Source: Notamacropus eugenii
Taxonomy: Eukaryota; Chordata; Mammalia; Diprotodontia; Macropodidae
Assembly: GCF_028372415.1 (NCBI RefSeq)
Contig: NC_092878.1
Span: 66,729,830-66,793,829 of the forward strand
Length of the DNA: 64,000 nt
Direction: 5' to 3'
Within the stretch, counting starts at the first letter, position 1, and each line of letters opens with the position of its first letter. Position numbers and translations under genes: made by a program. Below are positions 22,201 through 33,854 of the stretch, piece after piece. Below the pieces are notes generated by a model, which saw only the letters and a list, made by a program, of their open reading frames with translations, did no database searches and had not been told where the DNA came from.

Positions 22201-22324
22201 CTCTATAAACATTGCTTGAGCCCAACAGGAATGAAATAGAAGTTTAGGGAATAAAACGATATCATATTGTAGGCCTCATAAGTGCAGATCAAGAAAAATA
22301 ATAATAAAAAACCTGGCATTTATG

Positions 22325-22557
22325 TAGCAGATAGGTGGTGTAGTGGATAAAACACTGGGCCTGGAATCAGGAGGACTGGAGTTCAAATTTGGATCAGACT
22401 CTTACTAACTGTGTGAACTTGGGCAAGTCACTTAACCCTTTTTGCCTCAGTTTCCTCATTTAAAAAAATGAACTGGAAAAAGAAATGGCAAACTACTGTA
22501 GTATCTTTGCCAAGAAAATGATGGGGTTGTGAATAGTCAGACATGACTGAACAACAA
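22325..22557 (+). mobile_element. RTE-tailed SINE, near full length
   Basis: 'gtggtgtagtggataaaaca', 'gggcctggaatcaggaggac', 'gggcaagtcacttaaccctt', 'gaaatggcaaactactgtag' and 'aatagtcagacatgactgaa', with an AACAAC tail. The bases before it ('acctggcatttat') resemble a MIR end. Confidence 0.9.
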
Positions 22558-24119
22558 AAAATAGCTCTTCTTTCCTCTTTGTCAGGTAGTTAATTAAAAT
22601 CCTCCCTTCTCTTTAGCTTCTTAGTTTGTGTTTTCCTAATTTTTGGTGCCTTTTTCTAAAAATTGATTTTTACCCTGTTCTCTTAATTTTCTTCCTTGTC
22701 TATTTTATTCTTTTATTCATGGTTCTTATACTTATTTATTCTTTCTTTAGTCTCCGTATTCTTTGTGGAAATAAAGCTTTTAAAGTATTCATTTTGAATT
22801 CCCCTTTCAAAGCAATTTCTAGATTATTTATTGCTTTGTAGCACTTACCTATTTTATCTTTTCCTGTTTCTGTCCCATTCTCAGAAATGTAAATTCCTGA
22901 AGGAGAGAGAGGTGTTAGAAGCATTGTGCAATGGTAGAAATTTCCTTTATCCCTGATTCTGGGGTCCATTTATACTCCCTGCTTTCCCTATGGTCATTTT
23001 TTTTCCTTTTTCTATGAAACAACCTCTCTGAGGTCATGCCTTCCCACCCTTCTGGGTTTCAATTGTTCCTACGAGCTCTGATTTCCCTTCTACTTAGGCA
23101 TCATGGTCTTCTAAGGAACACAACATTCAAGAAATAGTTCCAAAATCTTTGCAGTTCATACCTATTTAAGGTTCCCATCTTCACAATATCTATCTCATCC
23201 TCTAGGAATGTTCTTCAATTGGATTTCATCCTACCACCAAATTAAGATCTTCCCTTTCTTTCTCCCTGTGTCAGTCCTCTCTCTTTGCCCCCCAACTCTC
23301 TCATAGACCCTCTTTATCCTGAGAGATTCATACAGGGGTTAGTTTCCTTTCATTGTTTACCATTGACCAAATTAGTGAACTCACCCATTCTCTTTTTTCT
23401 TCCTCTTTTATGAGCCTTTATCTTTCTTAATTGAGTTCCACATGGAACATTGATTTAACTGTAGTGAAAACCTTGTGAGTTTTACTCTGCAGTGTTTCAG
23501 GCCTGTTCTACTACCATCATTTCTATTTAAATTCTGTTTTCATCCTTGTCTCCTTCTTTCCTATTGGTGTTATTTTGTTGTCATTTTTTTTAACCCCATA
23601 GATTTCTTTCTCTTTCTAGTTTTTTCTTTTCTCCCCTAGGGTAATTTATTTGTAAATAATGACTCAAAAACCAGTATTTTATTGGATGTCCCATCTTTTT
23701 TAGGTGTAGGTTTTTCTGGTATGCCTCCTTGGATTTGATCTTGAGGTCCTGTACTCTTCAGAATATATTATTCCATTCATTTTTCCTGGTGAGTACAGAA
23801 TTATCTTGTATTATTTAAATTTCTTTGCCTTTATACTTGAAAATCTTCCTTCTGGTCATTTATAGAATTTACTTATTTGTTATGAATATTGTTCAATTAG
23901 GCCAATATGTGTATTGCAGTTTGGAACTTACTTTTTTCCCCTGGAAGCTATCTGAATTATTTTAATTGACCTTTATAATGTGTTCATATGTTTTGAACAG
24001 TTAAAACGAGAGGCCTTCTGCCCTACTCCTTTTTATTTTGGTCAGATAGAATGAATGGCATAGAGTAAGCTGGCATGAATGGATGACAATATGATTCACA
24101 GTTCTTATTACATTAGTTT
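22558..24119. other. AT-rich unassigned DNA, no gene
   Basis: Long T-rich stretches with no intact frame. Parts (22630-22900 and 23640-24000) have the texture of decayed LINE sequence, but I cannot align them confidently to any element here. Confidence 0.4.
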
Positions 24120-24520
24120 ATCCTACCTCCTCCCTAACCTATCCCTTTTCTAAACTTCCATGCTTCTATCAAAGCTAACTTGACCTCTCAAGTCTTCACT
24201 CTTCCTCATACACCATGTCTAAGCAATTGCCAGATTTTTTTATTTTCACTTTCACCTCATATCATGGTCATTTCTTCCCCTTTGCTCTATTCAAATAGTC
24301 ACCACCCTATTTTAGGCCTATTTTATTACCTCTGTCTGAACTTTTGCAGTGACTTCCCATTTGATCTCCATATAGCTGCCAAAGTGATTCCCCCAAAGCA
24401 CAGGTTTGACCGTGTCAGTCCCTTCTTCAAGAAACTCCTGTGACTTCCTATTCACTCAAAGACAAAGTACTAGTTCATATTGATTTCATCCCTTTTAAAT
24501 CTCTGTTTTAAGTTCCACAA
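24120..24520 (+). mobile_element. L2-type LINE fragment
   Basis: 'ctgccaaagtgattccccca', 'aagcacaggtttgaccgtgt', 'cagtcccttcttcaagaaac' and 'tcctattcactcaaagacaa' follow sense L2. The upstream part is worn. Confidence 0.7.
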
Positions 24521-24727
24521 TATACATTATTATTACTATAGTAGAAAATGCCTACAATAAGTAAATTTACATATATTAGAGGTAAGTGATTATTTTTTAA
24601 TTAATAAAGATGTTGATAACTTTTTCTGTCATCAATTAAAAATTTATACAAGGTCACACAGCCAGTATTCAGGAGGCAATTAAACCCAGGCTTTTATGAC
24701 ACCAAAGCTAGCTCTCTATCTACCAGG

Positions 24728-25199
24728 TATAGCACCAATGAGATATTCACAGAGTCTATCATGGTCATGAATATCCCAGGGCAATTCTGAATCATGAAAT
24801 GCAACAGATTCTCCACATGGAAGACAGAACCAAAACATTTATTCAAAGACTAGAAACCCAAATCCATCACAGCAACAAAAATCTATACACAATAACAATG
24901 GGAGAGGACAACACCATTCCCAAGCCTTCCCTCTGTTAGGCTTCCCACAAACCAGGTCCCTTAAGTAAATCACAGACAGACTCCCTTAAACAAAATGCCC
25001 TTCTCTCACTCACAGCTAGCTGTGAGCTAGCCCGCATCCTTCAGTTCTGACTGCTCTCTCACTAATTTCCCCTCAGTTCTGCCTCTTTCTGTTCTATCCT
25101 TCTTGCTTCACCCATTCAGCAAACTCCTCCCACCACAGGCTCCATGTGACTCAGGCAGGTCTCATGGGCCTATTAACGAATGGTAAACATATCATTACA
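24728..25199 (-). mobile_element. Solo LTR (minus strand) nested in a SINE
   Basis: Read on the minus strand, 472 bases start TGTAATGATATG at 25199 and end GGTGCTATA at 24728. A consensus CA end mutated to TA would explain the last two bases. The duplication CCAGG flanks both sides (24723-24727 and 25200-25204). The minus strand carries AATAAA (complement TTTATT at 24838-24843) about 110 bases before the end, as in an LTR R region. No internal retroviral genes are present. The 5-base duplication fits class I or class III (ERVL-like) families; which one is not decidable here. Confidence 0.75.
24838..24843 (-). promoter_or_regulatory. Polyadenylation signal of the minus-strand LTR
   Basis: AATAAA on the minus strand, followed by GT/T-rich sequence. 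Confidence 0.65.
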
Positions 25200-25222
25200 C
25201 CAGGCAACATTGCTTTTTCAAT

Positions 25223-26170
25223 ATAATGTATACAGGGTTCCAAAGTTTTAATAGCTTAAAACTGCATTGGCAGTTTTGGAAAACCCACTGGACATAAGAG
25301 ACACTAAGTGATTTTATTAGGAAGGGAACACTAACAGCTGAGGGAATTAGGAAAAGATTCTTGTAGAAACTAGATAGGTGAGCCTTGAAAAGGGCAGGGC
25401 TTACAAAAGGCAGAAGTACAAGTGAAGAGCATTCCAGACATAAAAGACAGCCTTTGTCGAGGTAAGAAGATGGGAAATGGAATGTCTAGTATCAACAGTG
25501 TCAAGGAGGCTAGTTTTCCTAGAACTGTCAGTAAAATCAGGCTAGAACCAGATGACGAAAGGCTTTAATTGATAAACAGAGAGGTTTGTATTTTTCCTCG
25601 AGGTAATAGGATGCAGAGAAGTGAGGTATTCAGATGTGTGCATTAATGACAACAATTTATTAGCTCTATATATGATTAGGATGGGTAGTTGGATATTGCA
25701 ATAATCCAGGTAAAAGGTTATGCTTGTCTGAATTTAGGTGGTTGTGATGTGATTGCAAATAAGAAGATAGATGTGAGAGATATTGGGGAGGTTTAATCTA
25801 CAAGGTGGCGACTGATTATATATGGGTAGTAAATGAGAGTTAAGAATTGCAAAACTTGCAATACTGGGTGACTGAAAGAACAATGATCCCCTCTATTGAA
25901 ATATGGCACATAGGAGGGGTCATTTAGAGATACAACAATGAGTTCTGCTTCATACTTGTTGAGTTTGTGATACTTGTGGAACATCTTCAGATTAAGCAGA
26001 CATCTAGACATAAACTACTGGAGCTTGAGAGGAAAATGAGGGCTGAGTAGATGGATCTTGGAATTATCTAAATAGACATGCTAGGTGAACCCATGAGAAA
26101 TGGTTAGGTTACTAGGCAAGTGAAGAGAGAAGGGAGAGAAGGGCCAAGTTGAGAATGTTGGAATATATTA
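25223..26170 (-). mobile_element. L2-type LINE, about 950 bases
   Basis: A long antisense L2 alignment in order: 'gagcattccagacataaaag', 'ggctttaattgataaacaga', 'gatattgcaataatccaggt', 'cagacatctagacataaact', 'ggatcttggaattatctaaa' and 'gctaggtgaacccatgagaa'. No frame survives. It is the longest L2 copy in the window. Confidence 0.8.
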
Positions 26171-27244
26171 GGCATGGAACACTGGACATGAATCACAATA
26201 TTCATACAGGAACTAAGAAGGATTGGGCAGAAAGGTAGTACATCTTTATTATATTCCCTTGAAAGGTTTGGGGCCACAAACATATTTTAAAATTTATTTT
26301 TAAAATATCATTCAAACTTTGTCTAATACTGCATGTCAGATTAAAGTTAGTGAAACATCAAATTCTCAAAATTAAACATATGCTGGTATTTTATTAGAAT
26401 AAATAAATTTTACTGAGAACTCAGAAAATTTGAACGTCTTTAAAGTAGGAACAATTGTAAGGTCTTTAAGTTGTTACACTATGCTTTTCCTGCACATACT
26501 TATAGAGCAATTCTTACCTTTAACAACTAAATTTAAATGGAGCCAATTCTGCCTTTCACTGGTGAAAAAATATGAACCTTCAAGTGATAGGTAGCAATCA
26601 TTTCCCACATACTAAATTTTTGACTGTACCTTTGTATGACACTTTGATCACACTGTACATTTTTCTCAATAGCTCTCGTTAAATACAGTTGTAATAGCTA
26701 TAATTCTCTTACAAATGGTCAATTACTCTGGTTAACAAATGGTTTATTAGAATATTAACCTCCATTAAGTCAAAGTCTTAATCATTAACTGCTTCTGATA
26801 ACCAATTTCTCAAGGTTTATGAACTTGAATAATCAATTTAAATAATGACATCTACGGTTTTTTAGTTGAAAGATAAAATTTGGAAGAGTTTAAGGAGAAA
26901 TGCCCAATATTCTTTTACATCCTAGGTAACACAATAATTTTTCAAAATGGAACAATTCCCCACTTAAGGTCCCAAAACATTTGTGTTCGCCAAAAAAGGT
27001 TGGTTGTCAGCAAATGATATTTTAAATAGCAAAATGTGTCAGTCTCCTGTGGATTGAAGGAAGTTAGGAGCAAACTGATCAGTTGTTCCTTATAAATCAT
27101 TGTTTGTGAAAAATGATTAATTAACAAAAATCTCTTTAGAATGAATGGTGGATCCACTTTGCAACTTTTACAACAGTTTGCAGTGTCTCTCCTGCTTGGT
27201 AAGGGAAGCTCTTGCCTCTTGGTTTTCACTGAATTAAGAAACAA
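26171..27244. other. Repeat-poor AT-rich stretch
   Basis: No recognised repeat and no exon. Sequence between about 26280 and 26940 is AT-rich but not low-complexity, so it may be conserved non-coding DNA. Confidence 0.4.
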
Positions 27245-27370
27245 AAAAAGCGTTTATTAATGGCATATTATATACAAAGTGCTGTGCTAAATGCAAGATA
27301 TACAAATAGAAATACAAGAAAGTTTCTGATTCAGAATTTTCTTTTGGGTCAGATGGAAAAGCCTCAAAGC
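27245..27370 (-). mobile_element. L2-type LINE, 3' end
   Basis: 'cgtttattaatggcatatta' and 'acaaagtgctgtgctaaatg' match the antisense L2 terminus. Beyond it, 27371-28007 holds nothing recognisable. Confidence 0.6.
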
Positions 27371-28007
27371 TCTTAGGATATAGTGACAAAGCAAATGGCA
27401 ATATTTTTAAAAATGTTATTTCCATTGATAAACCATATCATTTTCTGATTTTGAACTATTTGATATTGTTAAGAAATTTTATTTAAATTTTCTTTTGTTC
27501 ACTTCACAATAATTGATTTTCTCTCCTTTCACTGCTCTTTTTTCACCATTGGTGAAAAGAAGAGAAAAACAAAACAAAACTCTTATAACAAATATATAGT
27601 CAAAAAGAGCAGTTGCCTGTTCATATTTCCACAGGCATTGTTTTCCTCCACATGGTTCCTGGGCTGGAAACAAAATTTGTGATCCAAAGGACTTTATTAT
27701 TCTTAAAACATTTGGGGACTGATTCCAACTCTGCTCTGGTGGTAAATGGTGGTGGTGATGGTTTGACTAACCTAGCATAAGTTACCACATATCTTCCTTC
27801 TAGGATGCCTTGCAGCTTCAGTTGCAATGAAATCTTCAGAGTGCTTAAGTTTTATGTGATGCTATACCATGTATAACAATATACATATGAGCATATTAAA
27901 ATATATGTATGTATGAAAATGTCTACAAAATTAATAAAAGATAATTTTTATGGGACAATAGCACCTGGGATATTAACTTAGATTCCTTCTATAATAAATG
28001 CAGTTCA

Positions 28008-28560
28008 ATAATTCAACATTTATTAAGCCTGTATAATGTGAAAGGTGAGCAGTGTACTATAGTGGGTAGAGAACTAACATTGTAGCCAGGAAAACCTGGG
28101 TTTGAGTCTTGCCTCTGACACTTATTGGCTGAGTACATGTGGCAAGTCATTTCTTAGCCTCTCAATACTCTAGGCAGCTCTATGAGATAATAAATTGCAG
28201 AGAAGGGTCAGATCTGCATTGGTAAAAAGAGTTCTCAATGGGAACTCACTACATCAATGAAGTGATAGATCAATATTCTCTCTTTATCCTTGTATGCATG
28301 GCATTGTGCTCTGTGAGAAAAATAAAAATGAGAGTCCTTTTCCTCAAGGAACTTACCCTCTTGCTAAGGAGTCAATAGATGGACATTGATAACTTAATAC
28401 AAACTATGCACGAAGTAAATTTAAGGTAATTTCTGAAGGAGTGGGCAGGATGAAAGAGTATAGCAGTAACAACTGAGGAAATGATGGAAGAAAGTCCTAG
28501 TATAGGAGGCACCACCTCAGCAAAGTCTGTTAGGGAGGAATGGATTTGAAGAGGCAACTA
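28008..28560 (-). mobile_element. L2-type LINE 3' region split by a SINE
   Basis: 'aattcaacatttattaagcc' (28008-28041) is the antisense L2 end. It resumes after 28275 with 'gcatggcattgtgctctgtg', 'ttttcctcaaggaacttacc' and 'ggacattgataacttaatac'. The SINE at 28042-28275 separates the parts. Confidence 0.75.
28042..28275 (+). mobile_element. tRNA-derived SINE nested in an L2
   Basis: 'actatagtgggtagagaact', 'gccaggaaaacctgggtttg', 'ctctgacacttattggctga', 'ctcaatactctaggcagctc', 'aaattgcagagaagggtcag' and 'atctgcattggtaaaaagag'. It is the same subfamily as 7148, 18337 and 52095. Confidence 0.8.
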
Positions 28561-28808
28561 CAAGGAGGGAAAATATTTCCCTGAAGGTGGACAGATTTTT
28601 CTTTTATTCTAAAACTATATATTATAGAATGAGTGACAATCTGCTTTAGTAGAGGGAGTTTCCTATCCTAAAGCAATCACAAGCTCAGACCCTAATGATT
28701 CTAAATAATGTCAATAAAGCCCTACTCCAATGTGTCATCCACAGAGAAACATAAGCTCTGCTAGGTTTTACCAAGCTGAAAAGGCTTTCAGGCATATGCA
28801 TGGTGGTA

Positions 28809-28870
28809 ATGAATGAATGAATGAGTGGATGTGCATAAATGAATGAATGAATGCATGAATGAATGAATGA
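28809..28870 (+). repeat. (GAAT)n tetranucleotide repeat
   Basis: Interrupted gaat units at 28809-28828 and 28838-28870. Confidence 0.9.
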
Positions 28871-29885
28871 AAATGCTATTGCCATCTGAAGATCAGGTTG
28901 GTTAAATTCAGTGGAATTTATCTCCAGAGGACCAGCCACAGTCCTCTGACTTCTTTCTTTTAAAAAAATATTAATTTTAAACATTGATTTTTAAAAAAAA
29001 TTAGTTCAAAATTCTTTTCCTCCCTCCCATTCCAAACCCACTCATTGATAAGACAAGCAATATGATATCAATTATACATGTGAAATCATGTAAACATATT
29101 TCCATATTAGCCATTTTACAAAAATAAAATGGAAGAAATGTAAAGAAAGTGAAAAAATATATGCTTCTCTGTGCTTCATCACTTCTGTCTCTGAAGTGAT
29201 TTTCATTTTTCATCATGGCTCCTTTGAAATTTTCTTGGATCATTGTCTTGATAAGAGTAGTTAGGTCTTTCACAGCAGATTATCATTTTAACATTGCTGT
29301 TTCTATGTATAGTGTTCTCCTGGTACTTCTCACTTCACTGTGAATCAGTTAATGTCTTCTCAGATTTTTCTGAAGCTATCTTACTTGTCATTTATTATAT
29401 CACAATAGTATTCCATCACAAAAAATAGACTACAACTTGATCATACATTGGCTAATGAGCGTCCTTTCAATTTTCAATTCTTTGCCATGACAATAAGAGC
29501 CACTTTAAATGTTTTTGTATGTATAAGTCCTTTTCCTTTTTCTTTGATCTCTTTGGGATACAGACCCAGTAGTGTTATTATTGGGTCAAAGGGTATGCAT
29601 AGTTATATAGTCCTCTGTGCATGGTTCCAAATTGTTCTCCAAAATGACTGGACCAGCTCAAAGTTCCATTAAGAGTGCATTAGTGTCCCAATTTTTCCAC
29701 ATCCCCTCCACCATTGATAATTTTCTTTCTCTGTCATGGTAGCTAATCTGATAGCTGTTTTGTAGTACTTCAGATCTGCTTTAATGTGCACTTCTCTAAA
29801 CAAAAACAGTTTTTTATGTGACTATTAATAACTTTGATTCCTTTTTCTGAAAATTGCCCATTTATATCTTTAACTACTTAACTAT

Positions 29886-30268
29886 GCATATTTCAGCACA
29901 TAATCACTGTCACCACATTATCATCACATCCATATTTTTCAGTCCAAAATTTGGCTTATAATTTTTCATTGCATAATTGTAGCATAATTGTATAATTCTG
30001 TTCACCACACTGCTTAACAGCAATATATTCATCGGTGGATATAGATATGCATTTATCTGTTGCACGCTGCAAGCCATGATTCTAAAATTCTCAGTGCATG
30101 TGTATTGTTAGTATTCCATTTTAATTTATGTTCATGAGTATTCCATGCATCTTATTCTTGCACCAACAACAGCTTTGTAATAAGTGATTTTTAAGTAAAA
30201 CTGGCACACTTTAAAAAACTTCACATAATGAGTGTATGTATTTCTTTGCAAAAATCTGGCATAAAATA
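29886..30268. mobile_element. Unidentified insertion inside the L1
   Basis: L1 sequence reads up to 'ttatatctttaactacttaa' and resumes at about 30269 with 'cttatcagttggggtatggg', the expected next L1 words. The roughly 380 bases between are foreign and match nothing I recognise. Imperfect 'tactta' words on both sides may be a decayed target duplication. Confidence 0.5.
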
Positions 30269-32339
30269 TGTGGTGTACTTATCAGTTGGGGTATGGGTCT
30301 TATTTTTTATAAATTTGGCTAGCTTTCCTACATATTTGAGAAATGACACCTTTATCAGGGAAACTTGTCAGTTGTCAGAGAAACTTATCAGAAAGATTCC
30401 CCTTTCTCAGTTTCCTACTTTCCTTTTAATGTTGGCTACATGGGTTTTTTCATGTAAAATTTTTTTAATTTTGCATAATTAAAATTATCCATTTTACTCA
30501 CTGGGGATCCTCTCTATCTCTTATTTGGTCAACTTTCTCCATGTTCTCCTAATTTATTTATGATATCACCCTTTATGTCTCAGTCATGAGCCCATTTCCA
30601 CCTTATTTTAGCATATGGTGTGAGATCTTGATCCTTGTTTCCATTAAACTGCTTTCCAGTTTTCCTAATAATTTTTTTTTTTCAGATGATGAGTTCTTGA
30701 CTCACAAACTTGGATTTCCATACAACTAGCTCTTAGCTTTATTTATCATCATTATTTCAATTATTTTTCTACTTTCAATTTTAAAAATCTCTCCCTTGAT
30801 TTTCATGATTTCTATTTTTAGGCATTTTTAATTTGCTCTTTTTTCTAGGTTTTTTTTTCATTGAATGCTCAATTCCTTGATTTTTTCTTTCTCTCTTTTA
30901 CCAATATACAAATTTGGAGATAGATATTTTCCTCTAAGTACTACTTTGGCTGCATACAACAAATTTTGGTAAGTTGTCTCGTTGTCATTTTAAACAAAAT
31001 TATTGATTGTTTCTATGATTTGTTCTTTGACTCACTGTTTAGAATTAGATTATTTAATTTCCAATTAATTTTTAATCTGTGCTTCCATGGTCCTTTACTG
31101 AATATAATTTTTATTGTATTATGATCTGAAAAGGGTGAATTTAATATTTTGGCTTTTCTTCATTTGTTCATGAGGTTTTTATTCTTTAGTATATGATCAA
31201 TTTTAGTGACAGTGCCATTTACAGCTGAGAAAAAGGTATGTACTCCTTTCTATTTCCATTCAGTTTTCCTGAGAGTTCTATCATATATAACTTTTTTAAA
31301 AAAAGAATTTTATTTATTTCCTTAACTTCTTTCTTATTTACTTTACGTATAACTTTATCTCACTCTGAGAGGAGGCATGTTGAGGTCCTCCACTAGTATA
31401 GTTCTATTCTCCTTTATTTTGTAACTCATTTAATTTTTCCTTCAATAATTTGGATACTGTGCATTTGGTATATATGTGTTTAGCACTGATATTACTTCAT
31501 TGTGTGTGGTACATTTTACCAAGATGCAGTTCCCTTGCTTACCTATTTTAATTAGGTCTGTCTTTACTTTTGCTTTGTTTGATTGCTACCCCTTACTTTT
31601 TTACTTCAGCTGAAGCATAATAGATCTTACCCCAGCCTTTTATTGTAACTGTGTGTGTGTTTCTGTTTCACACGTTTCTTATAAATAAACATTGTTGGAT
31701 TGTAGTTTCTAATTCATTTTCCTTTCTGCTTCTGTTTTACAGATGAGTTCACCCCATTCACATTAACAGTAGCAATTTCAACTTGCATTTCCCTCCATCC
31801 TGTTTTCTTCTGTTTATCCTTCTTTCTTTATTTTTATCCTGTTCATTTTCAAAAGTCTGTTTTGCTTCTGATAACTGCTTCCTTCAGTCCATCGTCCTTT
31901 TTACTACTGTCCCCTTTTCTCTTATCCTCTTCCACTCCTACTTTCCTGTTAGGTAAGATAGATATTTATGCCCAACTGATTGCTGGACATATATATATGT
32001 ATAAGCACACATGCATGTGCACATGTGCATGTACACACACACACACGCTCCCCTCTTTGAACAAATTCAGTTGAGTGTAAGGTTAAAGCATTGCTTCTTC
32101 CCATTTCTCTATGTTAAAAGCTCTTTCTTACATGCTTCCTTTATGTGAGAAAAAAATTTCCATTTTTACCTCTCCCTTCTGCAGTGAATTTTCTTTTGCA
32201 TTCATCCATCTTCTTAGGTCATCTCAACAAAATCTATGTAAAGTGCTTCTAACCATGCTAAGTATGATAAAGTTCTTAGGAGTTGCACATAGTATTTTCC
32301 TATATAGGAATATAAACAGTTTACCCTAATTGAATCCTT

Positions 32340-33310
32340 TATGATTTTTCATTCATGTTAACCTTTTTATGTTTCTCTTTAGTCTTTTTCTTATTGAAAA
32401 TCAAATTTTCTATTCATCTCTGGTCCTTTCATCAGGGATTTTTGAAAGTCCTCTATTTCATTAAATATATACATTTCCCCCCTAAAGGATAATACTCAGT
32501 TTTCCTAATAGGTTAGTATTGGTTGTAATCCTAGCTTTTTCCTTCCACAACATATTCCAAGCTCTTTTCTCCTTCAGTGTGATAGCTGCTAAATCTTGTG
32601 TGATCCTGACTGTTCCTCCATGGAATTTGAACAGTTTCTTTCTAGCTGCTTAAGGTATTTTCTCTTGACAGAGGAGCCCTGGAAGTTAGTTATAATATTC
32701 CTGGATATTTTCATTTCAGAATCTCTTTTGGGAGGTAATTGGTAGATTTTCTCAATTTCTATTTTACTCTCTGGTTCTAGGCTATTGGGGCAGGTTTCCT
32801 TCATAATTTCTTGAAATATGGTGTCTAGGCTTTTTTATTTTCACCATAGTTTTCAGACAGATCAAGACTTCAAAAATTTTCTCTCCTACATACGTTTTCC
32901 ACATCAGTTGTTTTTCTGATGAAATATTTTCTTCTATTTTTTCATTCTTTTGAATTTGTTTTTTTATGTGCCATGGAGTCATTAATTTCAATTTGTTTCA
33001 TTTTGCTTTTTAAGGAGTTCTTTGATTCAATGAGATTTTTGTATATCTTTTCCCATTTGACTGATTCTGCTTTTTTAAGTAGTTATTTTCGTCAGTGAAA
33101 TTTTGTACTTCTTTTTCCATTTGACCAATTCTGTTTTTTAAGGTGTTATTTCCTATAGTGCTTTTTCTACTTTTTCATCTTGGCTCCTCTCTTGGAAGTC
33201 TCTTTCTGAATATTTTTGGTGATTTTTGATGTCCATATCTGTGACGGGGGAGGGAGTACCTTCTGAAATGGATTTTAAAGTGTTCAGAAATTCTTTTTTC
33301 TACCAACCTT
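32340..33310 (-). pseudogene. L1 ORF1 remnant (RNA-binding protein)
   Basis: The frame 32804-32589 contains KETCPNSLEPESKIEIEKI and PPKRDSEMK. These correspond to the C-terminal block of L1 ORF1p also seen at 63600-63748 (KENCPDILEPEGKI, PPERDPKRKTPRN). Upstream (33000-33180) translated pieces such as NRIGQMEKEVQNF are coiled-coil-like. ORF1p is the trimeric RNA chaperone of L1. The frame is broken several times here. Confidence 0.75.
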
Positions 33311-33559
33311 TATAATATATTGTGTTTCTGATGTTACATCATGTCTTCTTTGACTCTTGTTTTAAAATGCTAGTCATCAGTTGCAACCTAGTAATTTGGG
33401 CAATGAATGTCTGAATTAGTGAATTACTAGAGAAATGACTATTGTCATCTGAAAGTATCCATGTACTTTTAAAAGTATCTTACTCTTAGCGAGGAGAAGA
33501 TCATTTCTTGTGGTGAAGGTATGAATGAATTTATTGAACTGGGAAGCAATCAATCAAAA

Positions 33560-33850
33560 AGCATTTATTTTACTTTTTGTCTTTATTTAAAATTTTATTT
33601 TAAATTCAATTTTATTTTATTTGCAGATCGCCCTTCACTTTCTTCTTCCTCCCCCACTGGGAAAGCAAGAAAAAGAAAACTCCTGTTACAATATGTCTAC
33701 AAGCAAAACAAACTACTGAATTGGCCACATAAAAAAAAGATTTCAATTTGCCCTCTGAGTTCTATCGCATCTTTCTGAAGAGGTAGGTTGTATGTTTCCT
33801 CATGAGTCATCTGGAATTGTGATTGGTCGTTGTGTTGATGAGAATTCCGA
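33560..33850 (-). mobile_element. L1-like 3' end fragment
   Basis: T-rich start, then 'cccttcactttcttcttcct', 'tgtttcctcatgagtcatct' and 'ggaattgtgattggtcgttg' parallel the L1 3' region at 28990-29300. The frame across 33521-33778 is not a gene. Confidence 0.6.
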
Positions 33851-33854
33851 GTCT

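Larger units (their letters stand above)
24640..25222 (-). mobile_element. SINE fragment interrupted by a solo LTR
   Basis: The left piece 24645-24727 has 'caaggtcacacagccagtat', 'ttaaacccaggcttttatga' and 'gctctctatctaccagg'. After the LTR it resumes 'ccaggcaacattgctttt', which fits the tRNA end of an antisense SINE. CCAGG is the shared target site. Confidence 0.65.
28955..33310 (-). mobile_element. L1-like LINE, decayed, minus strand
   Basis: In antisense order, the copy has a 3'-end region (28990-29350; 'cattgataagacaagcaata', 'ttgtcttgataagagtagtt'). ORF2-end-like sequence follows (29400-30700; 'gtattccatcacaaaaaata', 'tgggatacagacccagtagt', 'gggtcaaagggtatgcatag', 'tttccacatcccctccacca'), then further ORF2 parts (30880-31760; 'tgttgaggtcctccactagt'), an inter-ORF region (31790-32330) and an ORF1 remnant (32340-33310). 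It is interrupted near 29886-30268. At about 4.4 kb it is shorter than a full L1, so parts are lost. No long frame remains. Confidence 0.75.

Noticed and set aside
28809..28870. Possible CRISPR-like spaced repeat
   Set aside because: Simple GAAT units without spacers. The context is clearly vertebrate nuclear DNA.
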